Below are positions 50,736 through 59,403 of a DNA stretch of 64,000 bases, in pieces. The notes below the pieces were generated by a model that was not told the DNA's origin, did no database searches, and saw nothing but the letters and a program-made list of their open reading frames with translations. Source of the stretch: Treponema socranskii subsp. paredis ATCC 35535 (GTDB lineage: Bacteria > Spirochaetota > Spirochaetia > Treponematales > Treponemataceae); the NCBI GenBank assembly GCA_000413015.1, contig KE332515.1:655092-719091 (forward strand), read 5' to 3'. The translations under genes were made by a program, and so were the position numbers. Position 1 is the first letter of the stretch, and every line of letters begins with the position of its first letter.

Positions 50736-51355
50736 TCGTTTGTCCCTTGAACGGCGCCTTTTAAGATGGCTGCAGTGCGCGGATTGACGTAGGCTGCGAA
50801 CAATTCGGCAAGGGAATCGGAAGAATAATCGTAAAACGCTCTGCCGTCTTTAACTCCGATCCTGAAACCGGCCGCGAGCGTTTTATCGCTTTTGAGTACG
50901 AGCCCCTTTGCGATTTCGTCTTTGAGCGCGGACGTAAGAGCGGATTCGAGTTCTTTCAAATCCTTTTCGGAAAGCAAAACGGAAAGCTCTTTCGCATCGG
51001 TATGCTTTGTCCACGCTTTTACCGTTTCGGGAATAAGATTTGCGAGCATATCTTTCGAATACGCTTTCGCCGTTTCAGTCTTAATAATTCTGTCGAGTTC
51101 GGCGGTGAGGGAATCGCGGAACGATAAAATCATATTGCGTCCCGCCTGTGCTATAGCGTCTTCGCTCGCTTTTTCCATGCGCTCCGTTTCGGCTTTTGCA
51201 TTTTTGATGATGCCTTCGGCTTTTTGCTCCGCATCGGAAACGACGGCTCGCGCTTTTTTTTCGGCGTCGGCGAGTATTTCGGCAGCAGAAGCTTCCGCGC
51301 TCGCCACTCCGTCTTTTTTTATTTTGTCGATCAATTCCTGCAACTGGACATCCAT
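50732..51355 (-). CDS. atpE: V-type ATPase subunit E
   Basis: This 207-residue protein has an N-terminal Ala/Glu/Lys-rich coiled coil (SAAEILADAEKKARAVVSDA, KAEGIIKNAKAETERMEKAS). A C-terminal globular part follows with GFRIGVKDGRAFYDYSSDSL and a short LAELFAAYVNPRTAAIL end. Together these form the peripheral-stalk E subunit. It is the first gene of the ATPase operon, with a promoter just upstream. Confidence 0.9.
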   Translation of the reverse strand: MDVQLQELIDKIKKDGVASAEASAAEILADAEKKARAVVSDAEQKAEGIIKNAKAETERMEKASEDAIAQAGRNMILSFRDSLTAELDRIIKTETAKAYSKDMLANLIPETVKAWTKHTDAKELSVLLSEKDLKELESALTSALKDEIAKGLVLKSDKTLAAGFRIGVKDGRAFYDYSSDSLAELFAAYVNPRTAAILKGAVQGTNE

Positions 51356-51393
51356 ACAACCCTCGCTGTCTCGGTAAAAATAAACGATATATA

Positions 51394-51422
51394 ATCATAC
51401 CGTCAAAAGCAATTTAATACAA
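51394..51422 (-). promoter_or_regulatory. Likely promoter of the V-ATPase operon
   Basis: On the minus strand TTGTAT (plus 51417-51422), a 17-bp spacer and TATGAT (plus 51394-51399). The leader to atpE would be about 32 nt. An overlapping TTGACG in the spacer offers a weaker alternative. Confidence 0.55.
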
Positions 51423-51497
51423 TGCCCCCGCCCGAGACTTTTATTCATCATTTCACTTTTATTTGTGCGGAACGTTTACTGCCCTCGTTCCGTCCTT

Positions 51498-52559
51498 TTA
51501 CCATCGGAATCCGTAGACGGTAATCGATTCGTATTTTTTCCCGGGAAGCAAAACGCAGGACGGAAAATGAGCGATGTTCGGCGAATCGGGAAAGCACTCG
51601 GTTTCGAGGCAGAGAGCTGCGTGCTTGCCGTAGATGCGCCCGTTTTTGCCGCGTACGGCTTTCAGCATATTGCCGGTATAAAACTGTATGCCTTCCGCAT
51701 TCGTGTCGACCGTCATCGCCCTGCCCGATTCGGGATCGCACAATTGTGCAACTCGGATTATTTTTTCAGCCGATCGGGGAACGCCGGCGCTTCCGTTTTT
51801 TCCGTCGTAGACTCTCGTGACAAAGCAGTCATCGTAACCCGTCCCCGTTTTTTTAATATCGCGGCCGATGCGTTTTTCTTTCAAAAAATCGTAAGGCGTA
51901 TCCTTTACGGAAATAATTTTTCCGGTCGGAATCAAAGCGCTCGTAGTTTCAAGATAAGAAGGACAGTCCAGTTTTAAAACATGATTTTCGATCGTGCCTT
52001 TCCCCGCAAGATTAAAATACGAATGATTGGTGAAATTTACGGGACAGGCTTTATCTGTCGATGCCGTATAACGGCATGTAAGATTGTTTTTTTCGTCGAG
52101 GATGTAACGCACTTTTACGCGCATGTTTCCGGGAAAGCCCTGCTCGCCGTCTTTCGAAACGCGCATAAACTCGACTCCCGCGCCTCTTTCGGTCGAAACG
52201 GTTTTCGCTTTCCACACTTTTTTATCCCAGCCGTCAAAACCTCCGTGCAGCATATTGCGCCCGTCGTTTTTATCGAGCGTACAGCGTTTGCCGTCAAGCG
52301 TAAATGAAGCATTTTTAATTCTGTTCGCAAAACGCCCGACAAAAGCGCCGAAATAGCTCGTATCGTAAATATAACCTTCGAGCGTCGAATAACCGAGTAC
52401 GACGTCGGTTTCGCTGCCGTCAGAATCGCGCAGCACGATGCTCGTAATCCTGCAGCCGTAATCCGTAACGGAAAAAGACATGCGCTTGTTTTTGACGGTA
52501 AAAAGCGAAACCTTTGTTCCGTCGGAAAGCACGCCGAAATTTTGCGCCGTTATTTTCAT
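51498..52559 (-). CDS. galM: Aldose 1-epimerase (galactose mutarotase)
   Basis: This 353-residue protein has the GalM beta-sandwich motifs: VTDYGCRITSIVL, VGRFANRIKNASF (active-site Asn/Arg), NMLHGGFDGWDKKVW, VNFTNHSYFNLAG (catalytic His) and LCLETECFPDSPN (catalytic Glu region). It interconverts alpha and beta hexoses. ATG 52559 has GGGAG upstream in the recurring TTTTATGGGAG leader motif; an in-frame ATG at 52571 is four codons longer. It ends a minus-strand run coming from the flagellar genes. Confidence 0.94.
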   Translation of the reverse strand: MKITAQNFGVLSDGTKVSLFTVKNKRMSFSVTDYGCRITSIVLRDSDGSETDVVLGYSTLEGYIYDTSYFGAFVGRFANRIKNASFTLDGKRCTLDKNDGRNMLHGGFDGWDKKVWKAKTVSTERGAGVEFMRVSKDGEQGFPGNMRVKVRYILDEKNNLTCRYTASTDKACPVNFTNHSYFNLAGKGTIENHVLKLDCPSYLETTSALIPTGKIISVKDTPYDFLKEKRIGRDIKKTGTGYDDCFVTRVYDGKNGSAGVPRSAEKIIRVAQLCDPESGRAMTVDTNAEGIQFYTGNMLKAVRGKNGRIYGKHAALCLETECFPDSPNIAHFPSCVLLPGKKYESITVYGFRW

Positions 52560-52590
52560 AACTTCTCCCATAAAAATTTTCAGAAGTTCA

Positions 52591-53265
52591 CTATTGCATA
52601 TCGAGTATCATCTGCACTTCGGTTTTCGAACATGAAAGCTGTTTTGCGATTTGCTCTATCGTAAGTCCCATTTCCGACATTTCGAGCACTTGCTTCGCGA
52701 AATTCTTTTTCGGCACCACGGGGGTTTCCGAAAAATACACGTCGGGTTTTATAACCGGCACTTTCGCGTACGACGATCCGTCGCCCATCACGTTCATCTC
52801 GGCCTTTGTGCTCACTTCTTTTTGTTTGTCGTCGAAAAGCGAATGCTGCATTTCCGAAAGCGCTTCCCCTTCTCCCGTTACGGCATAGGACGCGTCGGGG
52901 GAAGGCCTGGAACGAGGAACATTTTTTTTGTAAGTATTCGCGGCGCGGCGAGAGACTTCGGGTACCGTCTTTTTTTCAAGCGTATCGCGGAGAGCGGACA
53001 ACGATTTTTTTTTCACTTCTTCGCTTTGCGCAAGCGCAATTCTTCTGTCGGCTTCTTCGATGAGGCGATCCAGCTGCTTTTTTCTGTCTTCGATGATATC
53101 GATCGCGCGGACGGTATTGTTGTTGATGTCGCGAAGTATATTGTCCATTTCGGCTCTCGCCTTTTCGATGACGTCGTCGACCGAAAAGAGACGTTTAAAA
53201 CGGACGATAAAAACGATCCACAGAGCGACATTGATCGCAACGATCGCAAATAATACTGCCGGCAC
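52591..53265 (-). CDS. Membrane protein with C-terminal helix-turn-helix, flagellar-cluster associated
   Basis: This 224-residue protein has an N-terminal membrane helix (AVLFAIVAINVALWIVFIV), a coiled coil (about 30-110), a disordered Ser/Pro/Glu middle, and at the C terminus VLEMSEMGLTIEQIAKQLSCSK, a resolvase/sigma-like helix-turn-helix. The combination of a membrane anchor and a cytoplasmic HTH is notable. GAGG lies before the GTG start. It sits between galM and the small gene at 53268. A conserved spirochete gene of unknown role. Confidence 0.75.
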   Translation of the reverse strand: MPAVLFAIVAINVALWIVFIVRFKRLFSVDDVIEKARAEMDNILRDINNNTVRAIDIIEDRKKQLDRLIEEADRRIALAQSEEVKKKSLSALRDTLEKKTVPEVSRRAANTYKKNVPRSRPSPDASYAVTGEGEALSEMQHSLFDDKQKEVSTKAEMNVMGDGSSYAKVPVIKPDVYFSETPVVPKKNFAKQVLEMSEMGLTIEQIAKQLSCSKTEVQMILDMQ

Positions 53266-53267
53266 GC

Positions 53268-53603
53268 TTACCTCGTAATATCTATGTGCTGGCCGATATA
53301 GGATTCCCGTACGGCACGCTCGCGCCCTTCGTGTTTTTTTTCGCGCTCTCCGCCTTTGCCGCTTTCTTCACTCTCACCGTGAGAAGGAGAAGAGCCGTTG
53401 TTTTTTACGGCGCGCGATTGGGCTTCCGATTCGTCTGATGCGGGACGGGAGACACGTTCGGCTTCTTCCAAATTCTCGCGGACGATATTTTGCTGCTGCA
53501 TCGCTTCGGCGAATTTACCGCCGTCTTGGGCTTGCGCGGCGTTTTGCGCAATATTCGCCATTTGAGAATACATCGTCTGAAGGTCAATTGGTTGTATAGC
53601 CAT
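53268..53603 (-). CDS. Small conserved spirochete protein next to fapA
   Basis: This 111-residue soluble, hydrophilic protein has an N-terminal helix (IQPIDLQTMYSQMANIAQNA, then QDGGKFAEAMQQQNIVRENL) and a charged, low-complexity C-terminal half rich in Ser, Glu, Gly and Arg. GGGAC precedes the ATG. It overlaps the fapA end by 20 nt. The position in the whiG-fapA cluster suggests a flagellum- or chemotaxis-related role, but no family function is known to me. Confidence 0.7.
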   Translation of the reverse strand: MAIQPIDLQTMYSQMANIAQNAAQAQDGGKFAEAMQQQNIVRENLEEAERVSRPASDESEAQSRAVKNNGSSPSHGESEESGKGGEREKKHEGRERAVRESYIGQHIDITR

Positions 53604-55548
53604 CGGGTCCCTTTACTTTGGAAGCGGCTTCGTATTTGCCGCGCTTGACGAAATTGTTATCGAAATAGAACGTTACGCCCGACACTTCGTTATGCACTTC
53701 GTCGAGTACGTCGCGCACGTAGATTTTTACACCTGCATATACCGTTCCCGAGGCTTTCACTTTTCCGACCGCTTTCAATTCGCGCAAATGCTCCTGCAGC
53801 GACTGAATCTCTTCGGTCATCTCCGCCGATTCCGAATCGATCTGCGCTTTGCGGTCTTTGAGTTTCGTAAGGTTGTCTTCTTTTTCTTTCGGAAGCGAGC
53901 GGCGAATCTTTTTTTGATTTTCGAGCGTCGAAATATCGAGTTCGAGATTTTCAAGTTCTTTGACAAGCGCACTCTGCTTTTCCTGCAGACTGTCGAGGCG
54001 TTGTTTTGCCCGCGGATCGAATCCCACTTCGAGTATCGTTTCCGCTCCCCCTCCCGGAGAACCGATACTCTTTGCGGAAATCTCTTCCGTCGCAAACAAA
54101 TGTCCGCCCATGATCTGCGCTTTTTTTCCGGTCAAAACGATGTTTTTCATCGCCATGACTTCCGAATTCATAATGCTATCGGTAACGATAACGGATTCGT
54201 CGACTTCGACTTTCGCCGCTTGTATGAATTTCGCCCACAGAGATTTTTTACTCTTAAGCGTTCCGCCGTTTTTACCGAATATACCCTGCTGTACGATGAT
54301 ATTACCGCCCGCGTTGATTTTGCAGTTGCCGACCGTACCGCCGACTTCGATATTGCCCGATGCGTCGACGTTAAAGCCGTCTTCGACGCTCCCGCGGATG
54401 ATGACGGAACCGAGGAATTTGATGTTTCCCGTTTTGATGTTGACGCTCATAAGCTGAAGTACGGGTTCCACCGTAATCTTTCCTGCAAAGAGCATAACCT
54501 GTCCGTCGGTATCGGCAATGACCGTCATACCGTCGGAAGCGAGAGAAACGTTTTGTCCGAGCGGGATCGGTATATCCTTTCCGTTTTTCGCTTCGGTATA
54601 GCGTCCCAAAAGCGTTTTACCGGGCTTGCCGCGCTCGGCGGGAATTTTTTGTGCAAGACGTCCGCCTTTGATGACGTTTTGAATGAGGTTCAGCTCTTTA
54701 AAATCGACCTGCCCCGTCGCAGATTCCGTAGCGCGCAGCTTTTTCGGATCCGTTTCGAAATCGTACGCTATATACGCGTCCCTCCCGTCCTGAGCGGGAG
54801 TGCCTGCAGCGACTTCATACGGAGTTTCGTAGACGGGATCGTCGACAAAAGCTTCGATTTTATCTTCTTCAAATCCCGTGACGACGCCTTGAGCGCGGAG
54901 CGCACGTTCGATCATCGAATAAGAAACGTCGGCGCCGCTCATCGAAGGGGCGGACGCGACGATTTCCGCTTTCATTTCGTCGCTTGAAATGCTCACCGAA
55001 ACGCTCGCGTCTCCGGCGGCTATGTGCTTGTAGGTGCCGACTTCTTCATAGTGACCGGCCGTACCCTGTCTGATATATTTTTTTACAAGATCGTCTTCCA
55101 CAGAAACCGTATCCGGCCGCGTAAGAGCTGTCATCACGTCTTTGCCGTCAACGGCTTTTCCCGCTCCCGAAGGAAGCAGCACTTTGAGCATGATCCTGTC
55201 GCCGAAGTGACGGACATAATACGCGCCGTCTCTGTCGATTATTTTTTCTTGGGTCGATTCCTCATCCTCTCCGAAAAGATCGTCCTTTGCCGACTTCCGT
55301 TTTACATGAACGGTATTCGGATTTTCATAGATGCGAAGCCGCCACGGTTTTTTTCCGAAACCGAGAAAACCGCTGCTTCCCTTTTCGATGACTTCGTATT
55401 CGAGATCGGCGGCTTTCGTGTCGAGCTGGACGGCGGCATCGGCGAGCGCTTCATCGATGCTTTCGGCATGGACGTCGACGTTGTGCAGCTGCTTGTCGCG
55501 TTCCAAGAGATGCTGCATATCCGCACGTATTTTCTCGAGCGATACCAT
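53584..55548 (-). CDS. fapA: FapA family protein (DUF342), flagellar assembly protein A
   Basis: This protein of about 654 residues has a Jag-N-like N-terminal domain (VDVHAESIDEALADAAVQLD, GFLGFGKKPWRLRIYENPN). The DUF342 beta-helix follows with repeated Gly-rich turns (GNIEVGGTVGNCKINAGGNI, KKAQIMGGHLFATEEISAKS), then a coiled coil (about 525-600) and a short C-terminal domain. FapA proteins aid flagellum assembly or polar placement; in other bacteria the DUF342 beta-helix localises to poles or binds regulators. Its ATG (55548) shares a base with the whiG stop (TGATG). An adjacent in-frame GTG at 55551 is possible. Confidence 0.88.
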   Translation of the reverse strand: MVSLEKIRADMQHLLERDKQLHNVDVHAESIDEALADAAVQLDTKAADLEYEVIEKGSSGFLGFGKKPWRLRIYENPNTVHVKRKSAKDDLFGEDEESTQEKIIDRDGAYYVRHFGDRIMLKVLLPSGAGKAVDGKDVMTALTRPDTVSVEDDLVKKYIRQGTAGHYEEVGTYKHIAAGDASVSVSISSDEMKAEIVASAPSMSGADVSYSMIERALRAQGVVTGFEEDKIEAFVDDPVYETPYEVAAGTPAQDGRDAYIAYDFETDPKKLRATESATGQVDFKELNLIQNVIKGGRLAQKIPAERGKPGKTLLGRYTEAKNGKDIPIPLGQNVSLASDGMTVIADTDGQVMLFAGKITVEPVLQLMSVNIKTGNIKFLGSVIIRGSVEDGFNVDASGNIEVGGTVGNCKINAGGNIIVQQGIFGKNGGTLKSKKSLWAKFIQAAKVEVDESVIVTDSIMNSEVMAMKNIVLTGKKAQIMGGHLFATEEISAKSIGSPGGGAETILEVGFDPRAKQRLDSLQEKQSALVKELENLELDISTLENQKKIRRSLPKEKEDNLTKLKDRKAQIDSESAEMTEEIQSLQEHLRELKAVGKVKASGTVYAGVKIYVRDVLDEVHNEVSGVTFYFDNNFVKRGKYEAASKVKGPDGYTTN

Positions 55549-56336
55549 CACATGATTCCTTTCCTGAGATTCGTCAACTTCGCGCGCATTCTGAGATTCG
55601 CTTTCGTATGCAGCTGGGAAATGCGCGATTCGCTTACGTTGAGCACTTGTCCGATTTCTTTAAATGTCAAATCTTCGTGATAATACAAAACGATGACCAT
55701 CTTTTCTTTTTCCGGCAATTCGTTGATGGCCTGCACGATAACTCTTTTAATCTCTTCGCGTTCGACGATCGCATCGGGGTTCATGCTCGACGGAGATTCG
55801 ATACTGTCTCCGATCGACGTGTTCGCGGAATCGTCCCCTCCGTGCCATACATCACTCAAAGAGAGGACACTCGTTCCCGACACTTTCATGATGATGCGGT
55901 GATAATCGTCTTCGCTTACGCCGAGCGATTCCGCAATTTCCGCATCGCTTGCCGTCCGTCCGAGCCGCGCTTCGAGCGTATTGATAGCATCTTCTATTTC
56001 ACGGGATTTTTGCCGCACGGAACGCGGTACCCAATCGATTTGTCTGAGCTCGTCGAAAATCGCGCCGCGAATCCGAGTGACGGCGTATGTTTTAAATTTG
56101 ACGTTTTTCGACGGATCGTATTTTTCGATCGCGTCGAGCAGACCGAATTGCCCGAAACCGACGAGATCGTCGAATTCGACGCTGCCGGGCATACCGACGG
56201 ACACCTTTCCCGCAACATATTTTACAAGCGGCATATACTGCCGTATAAACGCGTCGCGCAGTGCCTGCGATTTCGTCTTTCGGTATTCTTCCCAGAGTCT
56301 GTCTTCTTCTTTTTCGTCGTTTACCGGGTCTGCCAT
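55548..56336 (-). CDS. fliA: Flagellar RNA polymerase sigma factor (FliA/WhiG type)
   Basis: This 262-residue sigma28 has region 2 (MPLVKYVAGKVSVGMPGSVE, FDDLVGFGQFGLLDAIEKYD, FKTYAVTRIRGAIFDELRQI), region 3 (DWVPRSVRQKSREIEDAINT) and region 4 (LPEKEKMVIVLYYHEDLTFK, then LNVSESRISQLHTKANLRMR). It directs transcription of late flagellar genes. Start 56336 has AAGGTG upstream. It is followed directly by fapA and preceded by the membrane protein gene at 56352. Confidence 0.95.
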   Translation of the reverse strand: MADPVNDEKEEDRLWEEYRKTKSQALRDAFIRQYMPLVKYVAGKVSVGMPGSVEFDDLVGFGQFGLLDAIEKYDPSKNVKFKTYAVTRIRGAIFDELRQIDWVPRSVRQKSREIEDAINTLEARLGRTASDAEIAESLGVSEDDYHRIIMKVSGTSVLSLSDVWHGGDDSANTSIGDSIESPSSMNPDAIVEREEIKRVIVQAINELPEKEKMVIVLYYHEDLTFKEIGQVLNVSESRISQLHTKANLRMRAKLTNLRKGIM

Positions 56337-56351
56337 AGTATGCACCTTATA

Positions 56352-57083
56352 TTAAGTTTCGTTATCCTTTGCAAGCGCAGTGCTTATCGCCTTAGCCATA
56401 AGCGTCGTATCCTTTTCACTGTATTTACTCGCCTTATCGGATTTTTTGGGTTTATCCGAAGCGGCTGAAAAAACGGTGTCTTCGACGATTTCTCCGGACG
56501 GAGTCAAATCTTCGAGATCGGGCAAGTCGTCGAGCGTATCGTCTTTGAGCGAAAAACCGTCGTCCGAATCGCTGCCCGCTTCTTTTCCCGAAACCGTCCG
56601 GGCATTCTCATATAACTGAACCGGAACAAAACCGTCATCCGACTGATCCGCTCGTCCGTTCGGCGAATCCCCGCCGTCCGACGCATAAATCGTATCGATA
56701 GTCCCGTCCGAAGCGCCGGCAAAGCGCCCTTCTTTTTCTCCGCCCGAATAATCCTCTTTGTTCAGCATCTGGTGATTTTCACCGACATAAAATTCAGGAG
56801 AACCGTCTTCGGTCGGGAGTTCTTCATCCTGCACAACGATATCGACATTGCCTCCCGTTGTACCGTGCGCCGACGCCCCCGCACCGCCAGCCGACGCGTC
56901 GATATTCAAAAACGTCGTACCGATAAACTGCACGACAAATCCCACGAGGACAAACACCGCGGCAAATATAAAAGCAAAGAGCAGTATGCGTCCGATACCG
57001 CCGCGAGAAAAAAAGCCGAAGAAAAAAGAGACGAGGAAGCCTGCAAGAGCAAAACCTGCGATAAACCGAACCTGCTTCACCAC
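56352..57083 (-). CDS. Conserved hypothetical membrane protein upstream of the flagellar sigma factor
   Basis: This protein of about 243 residues has two N-terminal membrane helices (about 7-27 and 32-58, with GGIGRILLFAFIFAAVFVLV) and a long acidic cytoplasmic or periplasmic tail, low in complexity and rich in Asp, Ser, Gly and Glu (DGFSLKDDTLDDLPDLEDLT). It starts with tandem GTG codons (57083, 57080) behind GGGAGG; spacing favours 57080. The position matches a conserved gene beside the flagellar sigma factor in T. pallidum. The function is unknown. Confidence 0.75.
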   Translation of the reverse strand: MVKQVRFIAGFALAGFLVSFFFGFFSRGGIGRILLFAFIFAAVFVLVGFVVQFIGTTFLNIDASAGGAGASAHGTTGGNVDIVVQDEELPTEDGSPEFYVGENHQMLNKEDYSGGEKEGRFAGASDGTIDTIYASDGGDSPNGRADQSDDGFVPVQLYENARTVSGKEAGSDSDDGFSLKDDTLDDLPDLEDLTPSGEIVEDTVFSAASDKPKKSDKASKYSEKDTTLMAKAISTALAKDNET

Positions 57084-57106
57084 ACCTCCCTAAAAACTTT
57101 TATTAT

Positions 57107-57136
57107 ATTATATACCATAAAATAATAAAAATACAA
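57107..57136 (-). promoter_or_regulatory. Possible promoter for the membrane protein-fliA-fapA unit
   Basis: On the minus strand TTGTAT (plus 57131-57136), 18-bp spacer, TATAAT (plus 57107-57112), with a second TATAAT-like hexamer 5 bp later. It lies in the only gap of the late flagellar cluster (57084-57275), close ahead of a GGGAGG ribosome binding site. Confidence 0.5.
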
Positions 57137-57275
57137 TGCCGCTTCTTCATGACCGCGCACGCACCGCATATTTTTTTCGACCGCACGCGCCGCTCGCCTT
57201 TACCGTTCGTATCCGAAACGCACACGGACAAAATCCCGCGTGCACCCTGCATTCTCCGTTTTCAAAGCTGTATGC

Positions 57276-58163
57276 TCAGTGCTTTCTGCGCAAAAACTTT
57301 TTCAAAAAGTTCGATACGCCTTCGTTTTCCGCCGGTTCCGTTTTTTCGATGCGGCCGACGATGTGCTTGATGCACATTGCAGGCTTCGACGTCGGGTTGA
57401 TGACGATAAAGGGTTTTTGCCGGATAACGGAAGCCTGTACGACCGGATCGTCGTATACGAAGCCGATATAATCGACTTTATAATTCAAAAACTGGCTCAC
57501 GATCGTGATAATACGCTCGGAAATGCGCTTACCCTCGTCCGCCGAATGCGCCCGGTTTACGAGCAGCTTTAAGTTGACCGGATGCTCGACTATTTCCGTC
57601 GTGATGATTTTAATAATGCCGTATGCATCGGTGATCGCCGTCGGCTCGGGCGTCGTAACGACGTACACTTCATCGGCGGCGGCGACGAACTGCAAAACAT
57701 TATTCGTGATGCCCGCGCCCGTATCGATGATGATGATATCGGCGGAACCGAGAGACGCGAACTGTTTTGCAAAATCTTCGAGCTCTTTGACGGAGAGGTT
57801 TGCGATTTTTGAAAGCCCGTTTGCGCCTGCGATGAATTTGATATTGAATTCGGTATCGAGGATGATCTCTTTCATCGTCTTTTTTTTGTCGATGACGTGC
57901 ATGAGATTGTACGGCGGCACTTGATTGAGCAGTACGTTGATATTCGCCATACCGAGATCTCCGTCGATCAAAATGACGCGCTTGCCGATCTGAGCATAGG
58001 CTATAGCCATATTTACGGCTATGTTCGATTTACCGACACCGCCTTTGCCGCTCGTGATCGCAAGGATGCGCGTTTTGTGCGCATCTTTTGCCGAAGATGT
58101 CCGTTTTTTTTCATGAGTACTGTCTTTCATCAATTCACGCAAACCTTCTGCCTGTTCTTCCAT
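57276..58163 (-). CDS. flhG: MinD-like ATPase FlhG (FleN)
   Basis: This 295-residue protein has a short N-terminal extension (EEQAEGLRELMKDS, the FlhF-activating helix type), the deviant Walker A ITSGKGGVGKSN (about 37-47), VILIDGDLGMANINVLL, DIIIIDTGAGITNNV and VVTTPEPTAITDAYG. It controls number and position of flagella together with FlhF. GGAGA precedes the ATG. It lies 3 bp after flhF. The C-terminal basic tail is LKKFLRRKH. Confidence 0.95.
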   Translation of the reverse strand: MEEQAEGLRELMKDSTHEKKRTSSAKDAHKTRILAITSGKGGVGKSNIAVNMAIAYAQIGKRVILIDGDLGMANINVLLNQVPPYNLMHVIDKKKTMKEIILDTEFNIKFIAGANGLSKIANLSVKELEDFAKQFASLGSADIIIIDTGAGITNNVLQFVAAADEVYVVTTPEPTAITDAYGIIKIITTEIVEHPVNLKLLVNRAHSADEGKRISERIITIVSQFLNYKVDYIGFVYDDPVVQASVIRQKPFIVINPTSKPAMCIKHIVGRIEKTEPAENEGVSNFLKKFLRRKH

Positions 58164-58166
58164 ATT

Positions 58167-59387
58167 TTATTCTCCAAATTCATCTTCAATATGCACGCGA
58201 TCCACATCGAAGCCCGAAAGCCTGATGAGAAACTGAACGACGTCCGCACGGTGGATGTCCCGCACGACTTTTTGTCCGTCGGCGATGTATGAAATTTTTT
58301 TGTTTTTTTCGTGGAGTACGCTGATGATATTTCCGTATTGCTTCGATTCGTCGCACTTCGTCACGATGACGGAATTGTATCCGAACTGCTCGTAATTTTG
58401 CATGATATTCGCCAAATCTTTCGCTTTCGTAGAAGCGGCGACGGCGAGGTGTATGTCGGGTTTCATTCCGCGCACGTCGAGAACGGCTTTCATCTTGCCG
58501 ATGTTTTCGGTATCGTTCGGGCTGTAGCCGCTCGTATCGATAAAAATCACGTCGAGATTTTCGCGCTTTTCGTCGTAGAGCTTTTTTAAATCTTCGACCG
58601 TTTCCGCTTTTTCGAGCTCCGTTTCAAAGATCGTGCTGTAAGAAGCGAGCTGCTCGTAGGCTCCGACGCGCATCGTGTCGGTCGTGATAAACGCGAACGA
58701 CGGAATTCTCCGCTCTTCTCTCTTCGCTTCGCTCACCATCTTCGTCGCAAGTTTTACGAGCGTCGTCGTTTTCCCGACTCCCGTGGGACCTACGATAACG
58801 ACGACGTGCGGCGGTCGCTGGATTTTTTCCGGCGCGATCGAAATCGTCTTTCCGATCCAATCGACGACTTTGCGTTCTACGGCTTTAAAATCGTCGAGCG
58901 CATCGAGCGTAAAATTCGATTGCAGTTTTTCGGTTATCCCGTTGATGTACGAAAACGTAAATTCGTTTTCTTCCAAAAGACTTTCGATTTTTTTGATCGA
59001 CGGATGCTTTTCCGAAGAAGCGAATGAAATATTTTTCAGCTGCTTCGAAATAGTATCTTCCATTTGGGAGAGACGGGTATTGATCGCCGTCACCTGGACC
59101 GCGCGTAAAAGATCGTCTTTGGTTTTATTGAACGCGGCAGCCGCATCGAGCGCATCCGTTCCGTCTCCGGATGAAAGCTTTGTCGTATATGCGGCCGTAT
59201 TTTTTTGCACATCCTCTTCGCGGTCTACCGTGTAAGAAACTTCGACGACTTCTTTTTGTCCGATGCCGAAAAATCCGCCTTTGAGCATCGTGCGTTTTCC
59301 GCAGATCGTATACTCGTTATTGAATTTTTCAAACAGCTTCGCTTTGCATTCGTCGAGCGTCCGCCCCGTTATCTTCAATACGGGCAT
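58167..59387 (-). CDS. flhF: SRP-type GTPase FlhF
   Basis: This protein of about 406 residues has an N-terminal B domain (VLKITGRTLDECKAKLFEKF), a helical N domain, and the G domain with [20 protein letters not shown] (about 198-215), FAFITTDTMRVGAYEQL, VIFIDTSGYSPNDT and SVIVTKCDESKQYG. It places the flagellar export machinery at the cell pole. ATG 59387 fits the family start; the in-frame ATG at 59411 overlaps the flhA stop by 8 nt and remains possible. Confidence 0.94.
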   Translation of the reverse strand: MPVLKITGRTLDECKAKLFEKFNNEYTICGKRTMLKGGFFGIGQKEVVEVSYTVDREEDVQKNTAAYTTKLSSGDGTDALDAAAAFNKTKDDLLRAVQVTAINTRLSQMEDTISKQLKNISFASSEKHPSIKKIESLLEENEFTFSYINGITEKLQSNFTLDALDDFKAVERKVVDWIGKTISIAPEKIQRPPHVVVIVGPTGVGKTTTLVKLATKMVSEAKREERRIPSFAFITTDTMRVGAYEQLASYSTIFETELEKAETVEDLKKLYDEKRENLDVIFIDTSGYSPNDTENIGKMKAVLDVRGMKPDIHLAVAASTKAKDLANIMQNYEQFGYNSVIVTKCDESKQYGNIISVLHEKNKKISYIADGQKVVRDIHRADVVQFLIRLSGFDVDRVHIEDEFGE

Positions 59388-59403
59388 ATCACGTCTTTCT
59401 GCG

